Position numbers and translations under genes: made by a program
Shown: positions 34,001 through 44,552 of the stretch, piece after piece
Numbering within the stretch: the stretch's first letter is position 1
Layout: every line of letters begins with the position of its first letter
Assembly: GCF_937616625.2 (NCBI RefSeq)
Contig: NC_065576.1
Location: forward strand, 11,410,501 to 11,474,500
Length of the DNA: 64,000 nucleotides
Direction of reading: 5' to 3'
Origin: Mercurialis annua
Lineage: Eukaryota; Streptophyta; Magnoliopsida; Malpighiales; Euphorbiaceae
Notes under the pieces: generated by a model
Databases searched by the model: none
Seen by the model: only the letters and a program-made list of their open reading frames with translations
Told to the model about the DNA's origin: nothing

Positions 34001-35410
34001 TTATTGGATGTAAATGGGTTTATCTTAAAACAACGAGCATATGGTACAATTGAGCGTCATAAAGCTCGTCTCGTTGCAAAGGACTACAGTCAGAAAAAAG
34101 GTATAGATTTTGATGAAACGTTCAGCCCTGTTGTAAAACCTGCTACCATTCGAATTGTTCTCACTATTGCTCTTTCCAATGAATGGCCGATTCATCAACT
34201 TGACGTCAAAAATGCCTTCTTACACGGCCATCTTGATCAGGAGGTATACATGATGCAACCTCCAGGCTTTATTGATTCTCAACGTCCTAACTTTGTTTGC
34301 AAATTAAAACAAGCTCTTTATGGTCTACGGCAAGCCCCACGAGCATGGTTCCAACGGTTCACTTTATCTCTTGTTAAACTTGGATTTGTTCGCTGCAAAT
34401 CAGATTATTCCATGTTTGTATACAAGGTTAATGACGGCATGTCAATTTTACTTCTTTATGTCGATGATATTATTTTGACAGCCTCATCTTCCATTCTGCT
34501 TGACCGGTTTCTTACTCATTTGAAATCAGAATATGACTGATATGGGTGACTTGCATTATTTTTGGGGTATTCAGGTTACCAAGAACACGCAGGGTTTATT
34601 CTTATCTCAGTCTAAATATGCCCATGAAGTTCTTCAAAGAGCCAATTTGCAAGATGCTAGTTCTATTGCTACTCCAATGGCTCCTCGATCTTCTAACATT
34701 GTCACTATAGGCAAGTTTCATGATTCTAGCCTGTATCGCAACATAGTTGGTGGACTAAAATACTTGACTTTCACACGTCTAGATATTGCCTTTGCCGTGA
34801 ATACTGTATGTCAATACATGCATGATCCTTTGGACTTGCATTGGCAGTGGGTTAAACGCATTTTGCGTTATTTGAAAGGCAGTCTGTCTTGCGGTCTTCA
34901 GCTCTCCAAGTGCTCTCTGAATTCATTAACCGCTTATAGTGACGCAGATTGGGCTGGCTGTCCCGACACTCGTCGTTCCACGACTGGCTATATTGTGTCT
35001 TCTTGGGCATAAATCTCATTTCATGGGCTGCTAAGAAACAGCACACTGTCTCCAGAAGTAGTGCCGAATCAGAATACCAAGCCTTGGCTGCTGTTGTTGC
35101 TGATGTATGCTAGTTACGCTCTATTTTACGTGAGTTGTGTATTAACATTGCCTTACCTGTTGAGATTTTTTGTGACAACATATCAGCAACCTATCTTGCT
35201 CAAAACCCAGTCAATCATGCCAGGACAAAGCATTTAGAAATTGATAATCACTTTGTCCAAGAACGAGTTATGTCATGTGATATTCAAGTCTTGCATATAT
35301 CAGGTGACAAACAACTGGCTGATATCTTCACCAAAGGTGTTAGCACTGCTCACTTTCTTTGTATGAGAACCAATCTAGGCATTACCAACGCTCTGATTGC
35401 AAGGGGATAA
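31014..35410 (+). pseudogene. gag-pol of the short-LTR copia element, broken
   Basis: Gag starts at ATG 31014 (Ser-rich leader), shifts frame near 31,199 and meets a TAG at 31,556. A CCHC knuckle (CQICDSTSHTAKYC) lies near 32,058. The protease motif DTGAS is near 32,173. Integrase has an H...H...CHACQLGK block (32,585-32,700), FLDDYSGYAW near 32,826, QCDNGGEY near 32,950 and TPQQNGRAEH near 33,040. RT has [12 protein letters not shown] near 34,202 and YVDDIILTA near 34,460. RNase H has [10 protein letters not shown] near 34,937. Breaks fall near 31,556, 31,700, 33,130, 33,610, 33,914 (TGA for Trp), 34,050, 34,535, 35,010 and 35,113. The copy cannot move on its own proteins. Confidence 0.92.
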
Positions 35411-35538
35411 TAGGAAATATAATTAGAATCAATGTGATATGATTTTTGTATATGGATATATATGTAATTTAAGTATTGTCATTAATATAAATAATAATCT
35501 AAGATTCACATGTTTGAGTAAGACTCTCCATTTCTATA
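35408..35538 (+). repeat. 3' LTR of the short-LTR copia element
   Basis: 131 bp. It differs from the 5' LTR mainly at the TTATG/TTAAG position, a GTG/C change with 1-bp loss, and two G/A changes in CTAGGG/CTAAGA. Confidence 0.9.
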
Positions 35539-35669
35539 TATAGTTCACATATTATAAACGTGGTGACTATCATTTTGTTAAGGTGGTGATTCAATTTTTT
35601 CGATTAATGATTCCTCTCAATGATAAAAAAAATGACTAATGAAATTTAAAATAACACAATAAAAAAGTG

Positions 35670-36180
35670 AATAAAGGATCGATTCACCCCCTCAGCTTGA
35701 CACGAAATATCAAAAAATCATTTTTGAAACTCTTAGATCAAACATACCAACAATTTAGCACTTTAGCATTAAAAACATCCCTCTGACATAGAATGACACA
35801 AAAAAGAAGGCGGGCTTGTCTAATTAGAATTTTTAATCCTAAATAATCCTAATTTAGTACTAGCTAAATATAATTAAATTATAATTAATACTAATTATCC
35901 TTATCAAACCTAACCCCCTAACCATCGCTGACAGATCTGCTCCTCCGGCAAGGAGCAGATCTGCAGGCGGCGTCGGCGGCCGGTGGTGTGTGGTGGGAGG
36001 AAAGAAGAAGAAGAAATGAAAAAAAAAATAGATTCTTAAATTTTTATTTGAAAATAAAATGATTATTGAACTTTTACAATTATAAAGACATAATTAAAAT
36101 TTAAAAACTATCAAGAATCAATTTAAGAAATAAATAAAATAATAAAGATATTTTAAACCTTTTTCCATTTTTGTATGGAT
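35670..36180. repeat. Arm of a hairpin-bearing MITE-like element
   Basis: It starts near AAAGGATCGATTCACCCCCT and CAGCTTGACACGAAATATCA, then AT-rich sequence, then a GC-rich hairpin (CTGCTCCTCCGGCAAGGAGC) at 35,939. The opening is related to 38,093 (AAAGGATCACTTTACCCCTT). No matching inverted end or TSD was found next to it, so it is a fragment or one arm of a larger unit. Confidence 0.5.
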
Positions 36181-36712
36181 AGGTATCTCATTCGAGGGGA
36201 TGAAGATGGGGCAAGGCCTTTTTGATGCTTGATGAATCCAAGAATGTGTATAAGTCAGCTCCGAGTCCGCTCGTCTAATCTCCCTGTAAGAGAAGATGGA
36301 TCTTAGGCCGAGACCACATATTCATAGGTCAATGTATGGTCTCTCCTTCCTTTAGGCCTGTGGAATTTTATATGATTTCATCATTAATCCTTCTCCTTAT
36401 TATATTTGTTGACTTAAATATTTATGTCTAATTTCCTTTTATGAAATGGGTTGCTCGTTTGTTGTTTCTTGGGCCCAATAACGGGCTGGGCCTCTTTTTC
36501 TGCGCCTGCGCCCCTATCAGGCTGTCATGTCTTATTTAATGCATTTAGAACCTTTCGGTTATTGCCGTCTTTTATTTCTACTTTCTATTTCAAAACTTGT
36601 CTAAAACCTTTTACGCCTGATTTTGTTATTATCTCTTCTATTCTTTTTGTCTCTTTCTATTTCTTTCTTCTCTATTTCCTTTTTCCTCTAGTTTTATTAT
36701 TCGTTCTCTACC

Positions 36713-37452
36713 CATGGCCGAAGGTTACAAAACCGTTGTTGCTTCTTTGAATAAGTGTCCTTGTTCGCTACAAGTGGAAGGTCTTATTACCACCCGTGGT
36801 TTTTATGGTGTGCCCAACGAATTTAACTGTGGAAGTGTCTAACGCTGATGTTTTTCCAAACGCCCTTCCTCCTCCTCTTCATTCATTTGTTTTTGAAGAT
36901 ACATTGTTGGGTGGCCTCTGTTTTCCTTTGGAACCCTTGATATTTTGTTTTCTTAATGTTTGGGGTATCGCTCTCTCTCAACTACATCCCCATACCATTC
37001 GCCAGATTAGTTGTTTGAAATTGCTATATTTGCTTCATGGCGAGCAACTAACGCTAAGACGGTTGCATTACTGGCTCAACTCTCCTTACCGCCGTAAAAA
37101 ATTGGCCCTTTTTTACTTTGAGTTTCAGGTATGGGTTGAAGATGTGTAATGACATCCCTGATTCTCTAAAGAAATAGAAGGGCATGCTTTTCCTCATTTC
37201 TTATCCCGATGAGTCATTTGGACCTCAGTCTTGGCGCTCCCATGCTGAACAGAATCCTGCTCTTGACATCTCTAAAACTGAGCAGATCCTCATGATCCGG
37301 GTAGGAAATGCCTACTTAGAAAAGTCGATATCATACGCCACTTTGATTAGTGACAACATTTGGCGTTTGGGCGCTCCTCCTGCTCCGACATTGGAGGGTG
37401 TCGTTCCTTCTACCAGTAGTTGTCTCTTTTTGGTTGTATTTTGGTGTCTTTA
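36713..37452 (+). pseudogene. Remnant of a putative gypsy-type transposon protein (Transposase_28-like)
   Basis: Plus-strand pieces, with several frame breaks, read MAEGYKTVVASLN near 36,715, then GLCFPLEP...WGIALSQLHPHTIR near 36,930-37,000, LHGEQLTLRRLHYWL near 37,040, ALFYFEFQVW near 37,108 and a basic/Trp-rich stretch to 37,450. The order FPL...G(I)A.SQLHP resembles the plant domain annotated as putative gypsy-type transposon (PF04195). It is clearly degenerate. The upstream 36,190-36,710 is probably part of the same element but shows no domain. Confidence 0.5.
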
Positions 37453-37616
37453 ATCCTAGGAGGATTTCTCTCTAACAATAAAATCAAAGGATAATTATGA
37501 AAACATCAAAGACTCCTATTATTTAGAGATTTATTATAATAACCAAAGTCTAAGTTTTATAGCTGTTTAAACTAACAATGATGACAAATTTTATTTTGTA
37601 CAAAGAACGACAACTC

Positions 37617-37740
37617 GACAATAAAGACATCGTCTTTTTAAAAGAGAACTTCAATGTCGTATGGTCGAGAATAATAAGTTTGTTATGGTGAACTTCTATG
37701 CGCCATGGAGTAAGGCTGTTAGACTAAGAAAAAAAATAGA
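37617..37740 (+). pseudogene. Fragment of a protein disulfide isomerase thioredoxin domain
   Basis: The translation from 37617 reads DNKDIVFLKENFNVV, then after a frame change ENNKFVMVNFYAPWSKAV. This resembles the start of the first thioredoxin domain of plant PDIL1-3/1-4, whose active site follows VMVEFYAPW as CGHC (family knowledge). Here the CGHC is lost. There are no exons around it. It may be a captured gene fragment inside the 35.6-38.7 kb element debris. Confidence 0.55.
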
Positions 37741-38092
37741 GGTGTTTATACGAGGGATGAAGATAATGGCGAAAAGCTAATTTTACCATCGAATTCATAA
37801 TTGTGTTATGATTATTCACAAAAATAGATTTGTTTTGTCTGATTGGTACATATTTCTTAAAAAAAGATTGCCACATCAACATTGATCAGTCACTTCCACA
37901 TACTCAATTTTTAATGAGAGAAGCACCTTCCAAATTTTATCCACCTAAAGACTCATTATAGCACGATTTTGAAGTATAGGGACGAAACAAAGAAAGAAAG
38001 TACGCTAAAGACGAAGTAAACAAAATTCAAAAAATAGAAGGACTTGGAGATGGGTTATGCCATTTATTAATCAAATCAAAATAAGTTAAAGA

Positions 38093-38700
38093 ACAAAGGA
38101 TCACTTTACCCCTTCAACTTTGCACAAAGTATCAAAAAAGTTAAAAGTAGAAAAAATGATCGCTTATACCCTGAACTTGACAAAATCAGCTAAAAAATTC
38201 CCCTCCCCACTCTCACCCAAGAGAGTGAGACACTCTCAAGTTTTAATAGTGGTTTTTTTTCCAAGGTGATTTTTTGATGGAAAAAGATTTAAAATTGCTT
38301 TAGTTTCTTTTTAATATTTTAAATTAATAACTAATAATCTTAAAAAAAAAACTAATCTTTTAATCTAATCTGCTCCTCGCCTGAAAAGAGGAGCAGATGT
38401 TCCTCGTTCAAAAACAGACCGAGGAGCTGCTGTTCCGAGGAGCATCACCTTTTGTTCTCCGGCGAAGAAGAGGAGCTCCTGCTCACTGAAAATAAAAAAA
38501 AAGATTGAATTTTTTTTTTTTTTTAAAGAGGGCCCCTAAATAAATTAGAGTTTAATTATAATTAATTAGAGTTTAATTATGATTATTTAGAGTTTAATTA
38601 TAATATTTATGAAATTCACTCTCTAATTAAATGTCATGTCAATATAGAAGGGTTTTTGAGCTCGTTTTGACAAGTTCAGGATATAAGTGGGTAAAGTTTC
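38093..38700. mobile_element. MITE-like element with GC-rich hairpins upstream of the TPR gene
   Basis: An inner inverted repeat pairs CTTATACCCTGAACTTGACA near 38,163 with TGACAAGTTCAGGATATAAG near 38,668. A further related sequence, GGATCACTTTACCCCTTCAA, lies outside at 38,099. The centre has hairpins CTGCTCCTCGCC...GAGGAGCAG at 38,370-38,397 and further GAGGAGCTGCT repeats. A TSD was not resolved, perhaps because two copies are nested. Its right end is about 110 bp from the start codon of the TPR gene. Confidence 0.6.
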
Positions 38701-38811
38701 GATTTTTGCAGAACATAAACACTAGGATTTTGGGTTGGAAACTGAATTTTCTCCTTCAACTTCCAAACTTTCTTTACACATTAGCTTCTTTAAATCAAAT
38801 TCTCCCAAAAA

Positions 38812-41800
38812 ATGGGTTCACTCTCTCAGCTAAAATCTTTTCGAAACCCAAAATTCCTGACTCCAAATCTCCCCATTACATCAAAGCTACCCTTCAAACA
38901 GAGCCAACTGACGCTCCCATTTCACACCACACCAATCAAACTCTCTTTATCCTCCATACCTCAAAAACCCACATCAAATTCCAAACTTTTAGCAACATTT
39001 TTATCTGATAAACTACTAATTTCACTTCTTGGAGCATTTGTGTTCATGGGTTCTTTTGGGTTGACTGCCAGGCCAAGTCTAGCACTTCCTGCTCAAGAAA
39101 GTGAAACTTTAGAGGAAAAGAGAGGAGCCCAGATGGAGAATTGTGGGAATGAGGAGATGTGTGAGCAGATTCTTGAGAAGGAGCCAAGAAATGTTGAGGC
39201 TTTGAAGGTGGTTGTGTATGGGAAGATGAGGAGAGGGAAGGGGATTAAGGATGCTTTGAAGTATGTGGAGAGGTTGATTGAAATTGAGGGTGATGAAGTT
39301 GAGTGGAGGCTTTTGGAGGCTCTTTGTTATGAGATGATGGGGCAGTTTAGTAAAGCTAAGAAATTGTTTAAGGATATCTTGGAGGACAGGCCTCTCTTGC
39401 TTAGAGCCTTGCATGTATGTTGTTCTTATTTTGCCTTTTCTTTTATATATTGAGCTACTCTTTGATGTGTTGAAAGATGAATTTATGTGCAAAAATGTAT
39501 GTTATATGTGTTTGTTTTTTGATTGACTTGTAGGATAGAATTTGTTTCAAGTTATATGCTAATTTGTCTGAGACCTAGTTTTTTGGTTCAAGAAACGTTC
39601 CTCGAACTCGAAAACATTTTTTTTTTGTAACCTGTTCTTGTAAAACAATTCATTTCGTGTTTTCCAGGGTATTTCAGTTTCATGCAACATAAGTTATATG
39701 ATTATTATGCCAGGGATTATTGAGACTGATTAGGTTTGGCAAAAACGTTTATTCAGCTACGAGTAAGTCGGTGTGGAAATTAGACGGGCTTGTATCTAGA
39801 GGAATTAGGGGATTGAATGTGGAAGCACAGACTCTGTTAATAGAAAATGTTGATATAGGCTCACTCTTTTGCTTATTGTGCTCATTGTTTTCTTATCCAA
39901 TGCTTGTTTCAAACTCCCCTTTTAGAAAAAATATTAGTTTACTTGCAGTATGATTGGATATTAGCTGCAAAAATGTTTTCTTGCGAGCTGTGAGCGTTCC
40001 TCAAGAGCTTTTGCCTCATTCATACTTTATGATGATTAAATAGATGACTCGGGGGAAAAAAACTCCAGGCAGAGTGGATGTTTTTGATGTCTCTCGTGAC
40101 ACACACATGAACCATCATTTTCAGCTTTCCCTATATGTGATTGTATGACTTCAGGTTTAGCTTGTTTATAAATTTAACAGGTTTCTCTTTCAATATTTAT
40201 CTACGGTTTTCCTTAAGGAAGTTACTTAGTTGGTATATTATGGAGGGACAGATGCTTAACTTTTTTCCTTAGAATTGGAACTCTTCTATCTGTACTACAA
40301 ATTATTCTTGTGACTTCTGATACGGTTCTTTCTTATTCTCTAACCATTCCAGTAAGGATTTGGCATACAACTAGTTTATACATTTCGGAAAAGGGCTGGC
40401 TTTATTATTATCAAATTTTTCGATGGCGAACATCATAATTTTAAGTTGATACTTTAAAAGCTATGTCCACGAATGAAAATCAGACTCTGCTTTGTACAGG
40501 GTCTGGCAATGGTCATGCACAAAAACCTTGAAGGTCCTGCTGTCTTTGAGATGCTCGATAAAGCTCTAGAAGTTGCTCATCGTGAAAACAGAGTTGTGGA
40601 GGAGAGAAACATCAAAATCTTAATTGCACAAATGCATCTAGTGAAGGTGAATCACTTAAGCCTTTATCTGCTGATATTGATAATCCGTCACATCATTTAC
40701 TATTGATTACTACTCTTTCATCCATTTAGTTGCATACTTTGCAGTAACACTCACTCTAGAATTGAAACCATTCATAAGTTGAATGAATCTGAAAAAAGTA
40801 GGATAATGTTGAATTTGATCATTTTAATTGTTCTCATGTGTAAGTTGGTTCTTTTGTACGTATCAGGGACAACTGGAAGAAGGCTTGAAAAAATTTCAAG
40901 ATCTGGTTAATGAGAATCCTCGAGATTTTCGGCCTTATCTTTGCCAGGTAATTTAAGATTTTAACACTCTCATAATGTTTTTATTAGTTTACTGAATTGC
41001 ACCTTTTGTGCAAATGTGCAAGCATCTGGAGCATGGCCATGTCATGTCTATCGTGTTTTTTTCTACGAGGCAATTGATTGCCAAATTTCTGAGAAGTTCA
41101 ATGAAGAGGCACTTTTTGTTCTACTTCTAGTCTATAATCAATAGAGTTTTTCTACTTCCATTGCCCATTTAGGAATTAATACAAGAGCCTTATCTTGGAA
41201 ACTTTCTAACCCCATTATATATATTCACACACGCTCTCTCATGTCTGCGTTATCTGTTGAGTGCTTGTGAGAATATGCTAAAGATAATACCCCCTTTATC
41301 CCAACCTAATTGACAAGATTCTATATGCACATTGTTTAAGATAATTTAATAAAGTAAAATTTTACTATTATATTAAATAATTATATTTTAATAAAAAGAA
41401 ATTCAAAAAATATTAGCCGAAGAGGGTAAAAAGATAATAACAAAGTAAAAATATACTTTAAATAAATTTTGTCAATTATAATGGAAGTTTCTATTGCTAT
41501 AATTGATATTATGGTTACAAAACTGTGCTAGATTTTATGCTAATATGACGTGTGTATACCTTGGCGTCGTTCTTCGAACTTCTGTTGATAGTAAATAGTA
41601 GCAGCATTCAGAGTTTACTTATATGAACATATATCACATGGGATGGTTGAACTTGTTTTCTACCGAGTTTTTAACAAATGTTTACGGCAGAAACTAGTGA
41701 AGAAGAAGAGTAAATAATGTAGGAAGGATTAATCTGCATGAAGAAAGTTGATTAGTAATTGCCATGAAGTGATTGTATTTTGCTGAATAGAACTATAGAA

Positions 41801-42045
41801 GTACAGAACCAAAGCTTAGAAGGAAAACTAATACTTTCATTTGTGTAAATGTGCGGCAGGGAATAATTTACAGTCTGTTGGATAGAAAAAAGGAAGCTTC
41901 AGAACAGTTTGAGACGTATCGCAGTCTTGTACCAGAAGAATTTCCTCAAAGAGGATTTCTCGATGATGTTGTATTAACAGCAAAAACCGAGTCCCGGGAA
42001 CAGCTTCAAAAGGAGTTCGAAACTGAATTTTCTTACAGGAAGTGA
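38812..42045 (+). CDS. Chloroplast TPR protein (SLOW GREEN 1 / lumen common family type)
   Basis: Four exons: 38812-39414, 40500-40646, 40867-40947, 41860-42045. They total 1,017 nt, 338 aa, phase 0 at every junction. The N-terminus (MGSLSQLKSFRNPKF) is rich in Ser/Thr/Lys with no acidic residues for 60 aa, typical of a plastid transit peptide. A hydrophobic segment at about residues 66-84 (LLISLLGAFVFMGSF) is followed by ARPSLALPA, which could be a membrane anchor or lumen-targeting cleavage region. The rest forms TPR-like helices: EPRNVEALKVVVYGKMRRGK, YEMMGQFSKAKKLF, GQLEEGLKKFQDLVNENPRD and LLDRKKEASEQFETYRSLVP. The family includes Arabidopsis SG1 (At3g18420), needed for chloroplast development, and related proteins; I cannot tell which member this is. 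Confidence 0.85.
41288..41495. mobile_element. Possible Stowaway-like MITE in the TPR gene intron
   Basis: Left end ACCCCCTTTATCCCAACCTA then ATTGACAAG; right end CTTTGTCAATTATAATGG-like. The pairing TTGACAA/TTGTCAA with CTCC-like ends and TA flanks resembles Tc1/mariner Stowaway elements. The ends are diverged and exact borders are unsure. Confidence 0.4.
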
Positions 42046-43992
42046 AACTCTCATCTTGTACTGAATTGGTTACTAGGGGTGTGCATTTGATTCAAACCGA
42101 AATTTTGATTTGTTTGAAAATCCAACTGAATTGATTTTTTTCAGACCAGAATTCTTTTACTAAAACCGAACTGAAAAATTAAAATCTTTCTATAGTCAAA
42201 TCAAAAATTAAACCGAATTGATCGCTCGGTTTGGATATCCCATTTGGTTTTTACAATCCCTTAGAACTGACTAGTGTTTAAGCTGGAGGATTGGGATGAG
42301 ATAGCTTTGAAAATGTGGACTGATCACATTTTCTTATAGCAATGTACAGAAATAGTTATACAAATTGTGCTTCATTTTGCTACAGTTGTGATTTGGGTTT
42401 GGCATTTGGTACACTTCAGCTCTTGATGCTTGTCATTCATTATAAATCAAAGATTAACATTTTTCTGAAAATTATATTTTGTGTGTACCTTCAGATTGTA
42501 ATGACATGAACAATCATCTACTTTGAAATTTTTGTTTATCCGATCCCTCCTCTAATTTTGATGACTTAATTCATTTTTTCAACATGTTGAGTTAGGTTGA
42601 TATTTAAATTCGGTTTCATGTGTGTTTCATGAGAAGTGTAATTCACATTCCTTCTATGTCTAGAAAACAACTTAAAATTGAAAAAAACCAAATACAAAAG
42701 ACAAGCTTGAAAATAGTCACATAAATAAAATAAATTAGAAGTATATAGATCTTAAAATGGATTTTTCCATTTATTTATGTAATTATATCTTATTTACATT
42801 AATATCATAAAGATATATACACAAATGAATAATTTGAACTAAATAGGCATTAAAATTATAAAATAATAAAATATACTATATCTTTGGCTTAATACATAAT
42901 TTAACTCCTAAATTATATCACTTTATTTCATTAGACTTTTGAACTTTTTTGTTTTATATAGTACCTTTTAATTTTGGATTTTATTCTATTTAACCTCTCA
43001 ACTTTTACTTTTTTCTGACCTGGCCTCTTTTTGTCCAACGTGACAAAACGCGTGTATTGAAATGTTTTAAAACTTAGTGAAGTATAATAATTTGACCCTT
43101 AAACCTAATTAAGTAATTACATGACATTACTTTTTGTACTTATAAACAATTTTTTTACATTTCAACAATGACAAAAGAAGTCTATCTTTTTTTATAACGA
43201 CGTTTATATAATACATAAATTTATTATATTTTGACGATATTAAATGAAGGTTTACTTGTTTAAAAAAATCACAAATTTTAGCGTGTTTTGTAAATTTAAC
43301 ACGAACTTTCAATTTTGAAAATTTTAAGACAATTTTCAATTTTTTGCAATTTCAAACACCGAGGAATTTTCCGTTTCAAAGATGTTGATGTGGACGATGA
43401 AATAATGTTTATTCTGGTATACACATCAACATTTTTTAAAGGAAAATTGCTTGATTCTTAGAATTGCAGAATGTATTCGTGTTACAATTGCAAAAACGCT
43501 AAAGTTCATGATATTTGAAACAATTAAGCATTAAATGAATTTTAAAATAATATAAAAAAACATTGCTCGTTATTTTAAATATGAGGGCCTTATTTATACC
43601 TTTTTAAAAATTAATACACTCTTAATAGTTTAGATGTGCGATGATTTTTTTTAGTGAAGGGGTGTTACAGGTCAAAGTACTAGATCTACTCTTCGGCTAC
43701 TTTTCCGGCATCTTTGGTTCCTACTCCAGCATCTCCGGGATTTTTGGCGCGTTGGAAACTTATTTTATAGATTTAAAAATTTACAATTTCTTATTGGGGT
43801 TATATTGTTATAAATCTATATATTTATGTTGTAATCTTTTAGATCTATAAATTTTATTTTATTAGTAATGTATTTGGGTGACTTATGTTGGTTACTTAGC
43901 TCTATTCGATGACTGTATTTTTACAGCTCCTATCATCTTCTCCAGAATAGTTTACTCAATGTGTTGAGAAACCGTTCATGTAATTTTTATTA
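42046..43992. other. Intergenic, AT-rich, with old repeats
   Basis: A GGGGTGTGCATTTGATTCAA repeat begins at 42,077 and runs to about 42,260 with AACCGAA/CGGTTTGG motifs. Related AACCGAA-rich stretches occur at 15,235 and 50,110, so this is a dispersed family. Another decayed inverted repeat lies at about 43,255-43,530 (ATCACAAATTTTAGCGTGTT on one side, AACGCTAAAGTTCATGAT on the other). No gene is seen. Confidence 0.5.
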
Positions 43993-44350
43993 GGCCAAAT
44001 GTTATAAAAAGGCCAAACCTTTCATAAAAGTTTTACAAAAGTCCCGACCTTTCAATTTTATCGATTTTGGCCAAAAACAAATTATTTGGTTTCAATTGTG
44101 GCCAACTCTCAATTTGATTTCAATTTGCCTATGTGACGCCTATGTGGCGCATATGTGGCATGCCAAATATTGAAAGGTCAGGACTTTTGTGAAACCAAAT
44201 AATTCATTTTTGGCCAAAATCGACAAAATTGAAAGGTCTGGACTTTTGTGAAACCAAATAATCAGTTTTTGGCCAAAATCGACAAAATTAAAAGGTCAGG
44301 ACTTTTGTGAAACTTTTGCGAAAGGTTTGGCCTTTTTGCAACATTTGGCC
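43993..44350. mobile_element. MITE, Mutator type, 9-bp TSD TTTTTATTA
   Basis: Starts GGCCAAATGTTATAAAAAGG and ends with CATTTGGCC after a near-perfect inverted copy of about 90 bp. Perfect 9-bp repeats TTTTTATTA lie at 43984-43992 and 44351-44359. The right arm has an internal repeat: GAAAGGTC(A/T)GGACTTTTGTG occurs three times. It lies 200 bp upstream of the VDR start codon. Confidence 0.94.
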
Positions 44351-44552
44351 TTTTTATTATTATCGTCAATGAAAGATTTAGCTTTTGAAAAAAAAAATAA
44401 CACGAGAATTGTTTTGAAATTTTTTTCCAAAAGTAATTCGGGAACTTTCTGATTAATCAGCTAGTAATCATTTAATATAAAAACTAACTTAACTGTTCTT
44501 TTTAAAACCCCAACTAATTTAACTGTTAATATCAACATTTTGCGGAGAAAAT

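Larger units (their letters stand above)
30837..35538 (+). mobile_element. Ty1/copia retrotransposon with short LTRs (4.7 kb)
   Basis: Two LTRs of 132 and 131 bp (30837-30968, 35408-35538) differ by about five changes including one 1-bp indel. A perfect tRNA-Met primer site TGGTATCAGAGC follows the 5' LTR at 30969-30980. A purine tract AAGGGGA precedes the 3' LTR. The LTRs run TAATAGG...TTCTATA, so the termini are TA..TA rather than TG..CA. Flanks TAAAG and TATAG give a 5-bp duplication with one mismatch. The short LTRs suggest the Ale/Retrofit side of copia (inference). Internal coding is broken in many places. Confidence 0.92.

Noticed and set aside
36451..36750. Hydrophobic frame MLVCCFLGPITG
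   Set aside because: No domain, and it overlaps degraded transposon sequence; hydrophobicity comes from T-rich DNA.
39109..39492. Minus-strand frame opposite the TPR gene
   Set aside because: It is the antisense shadow of exon 1, which has clear transit peptide and TPR coding.
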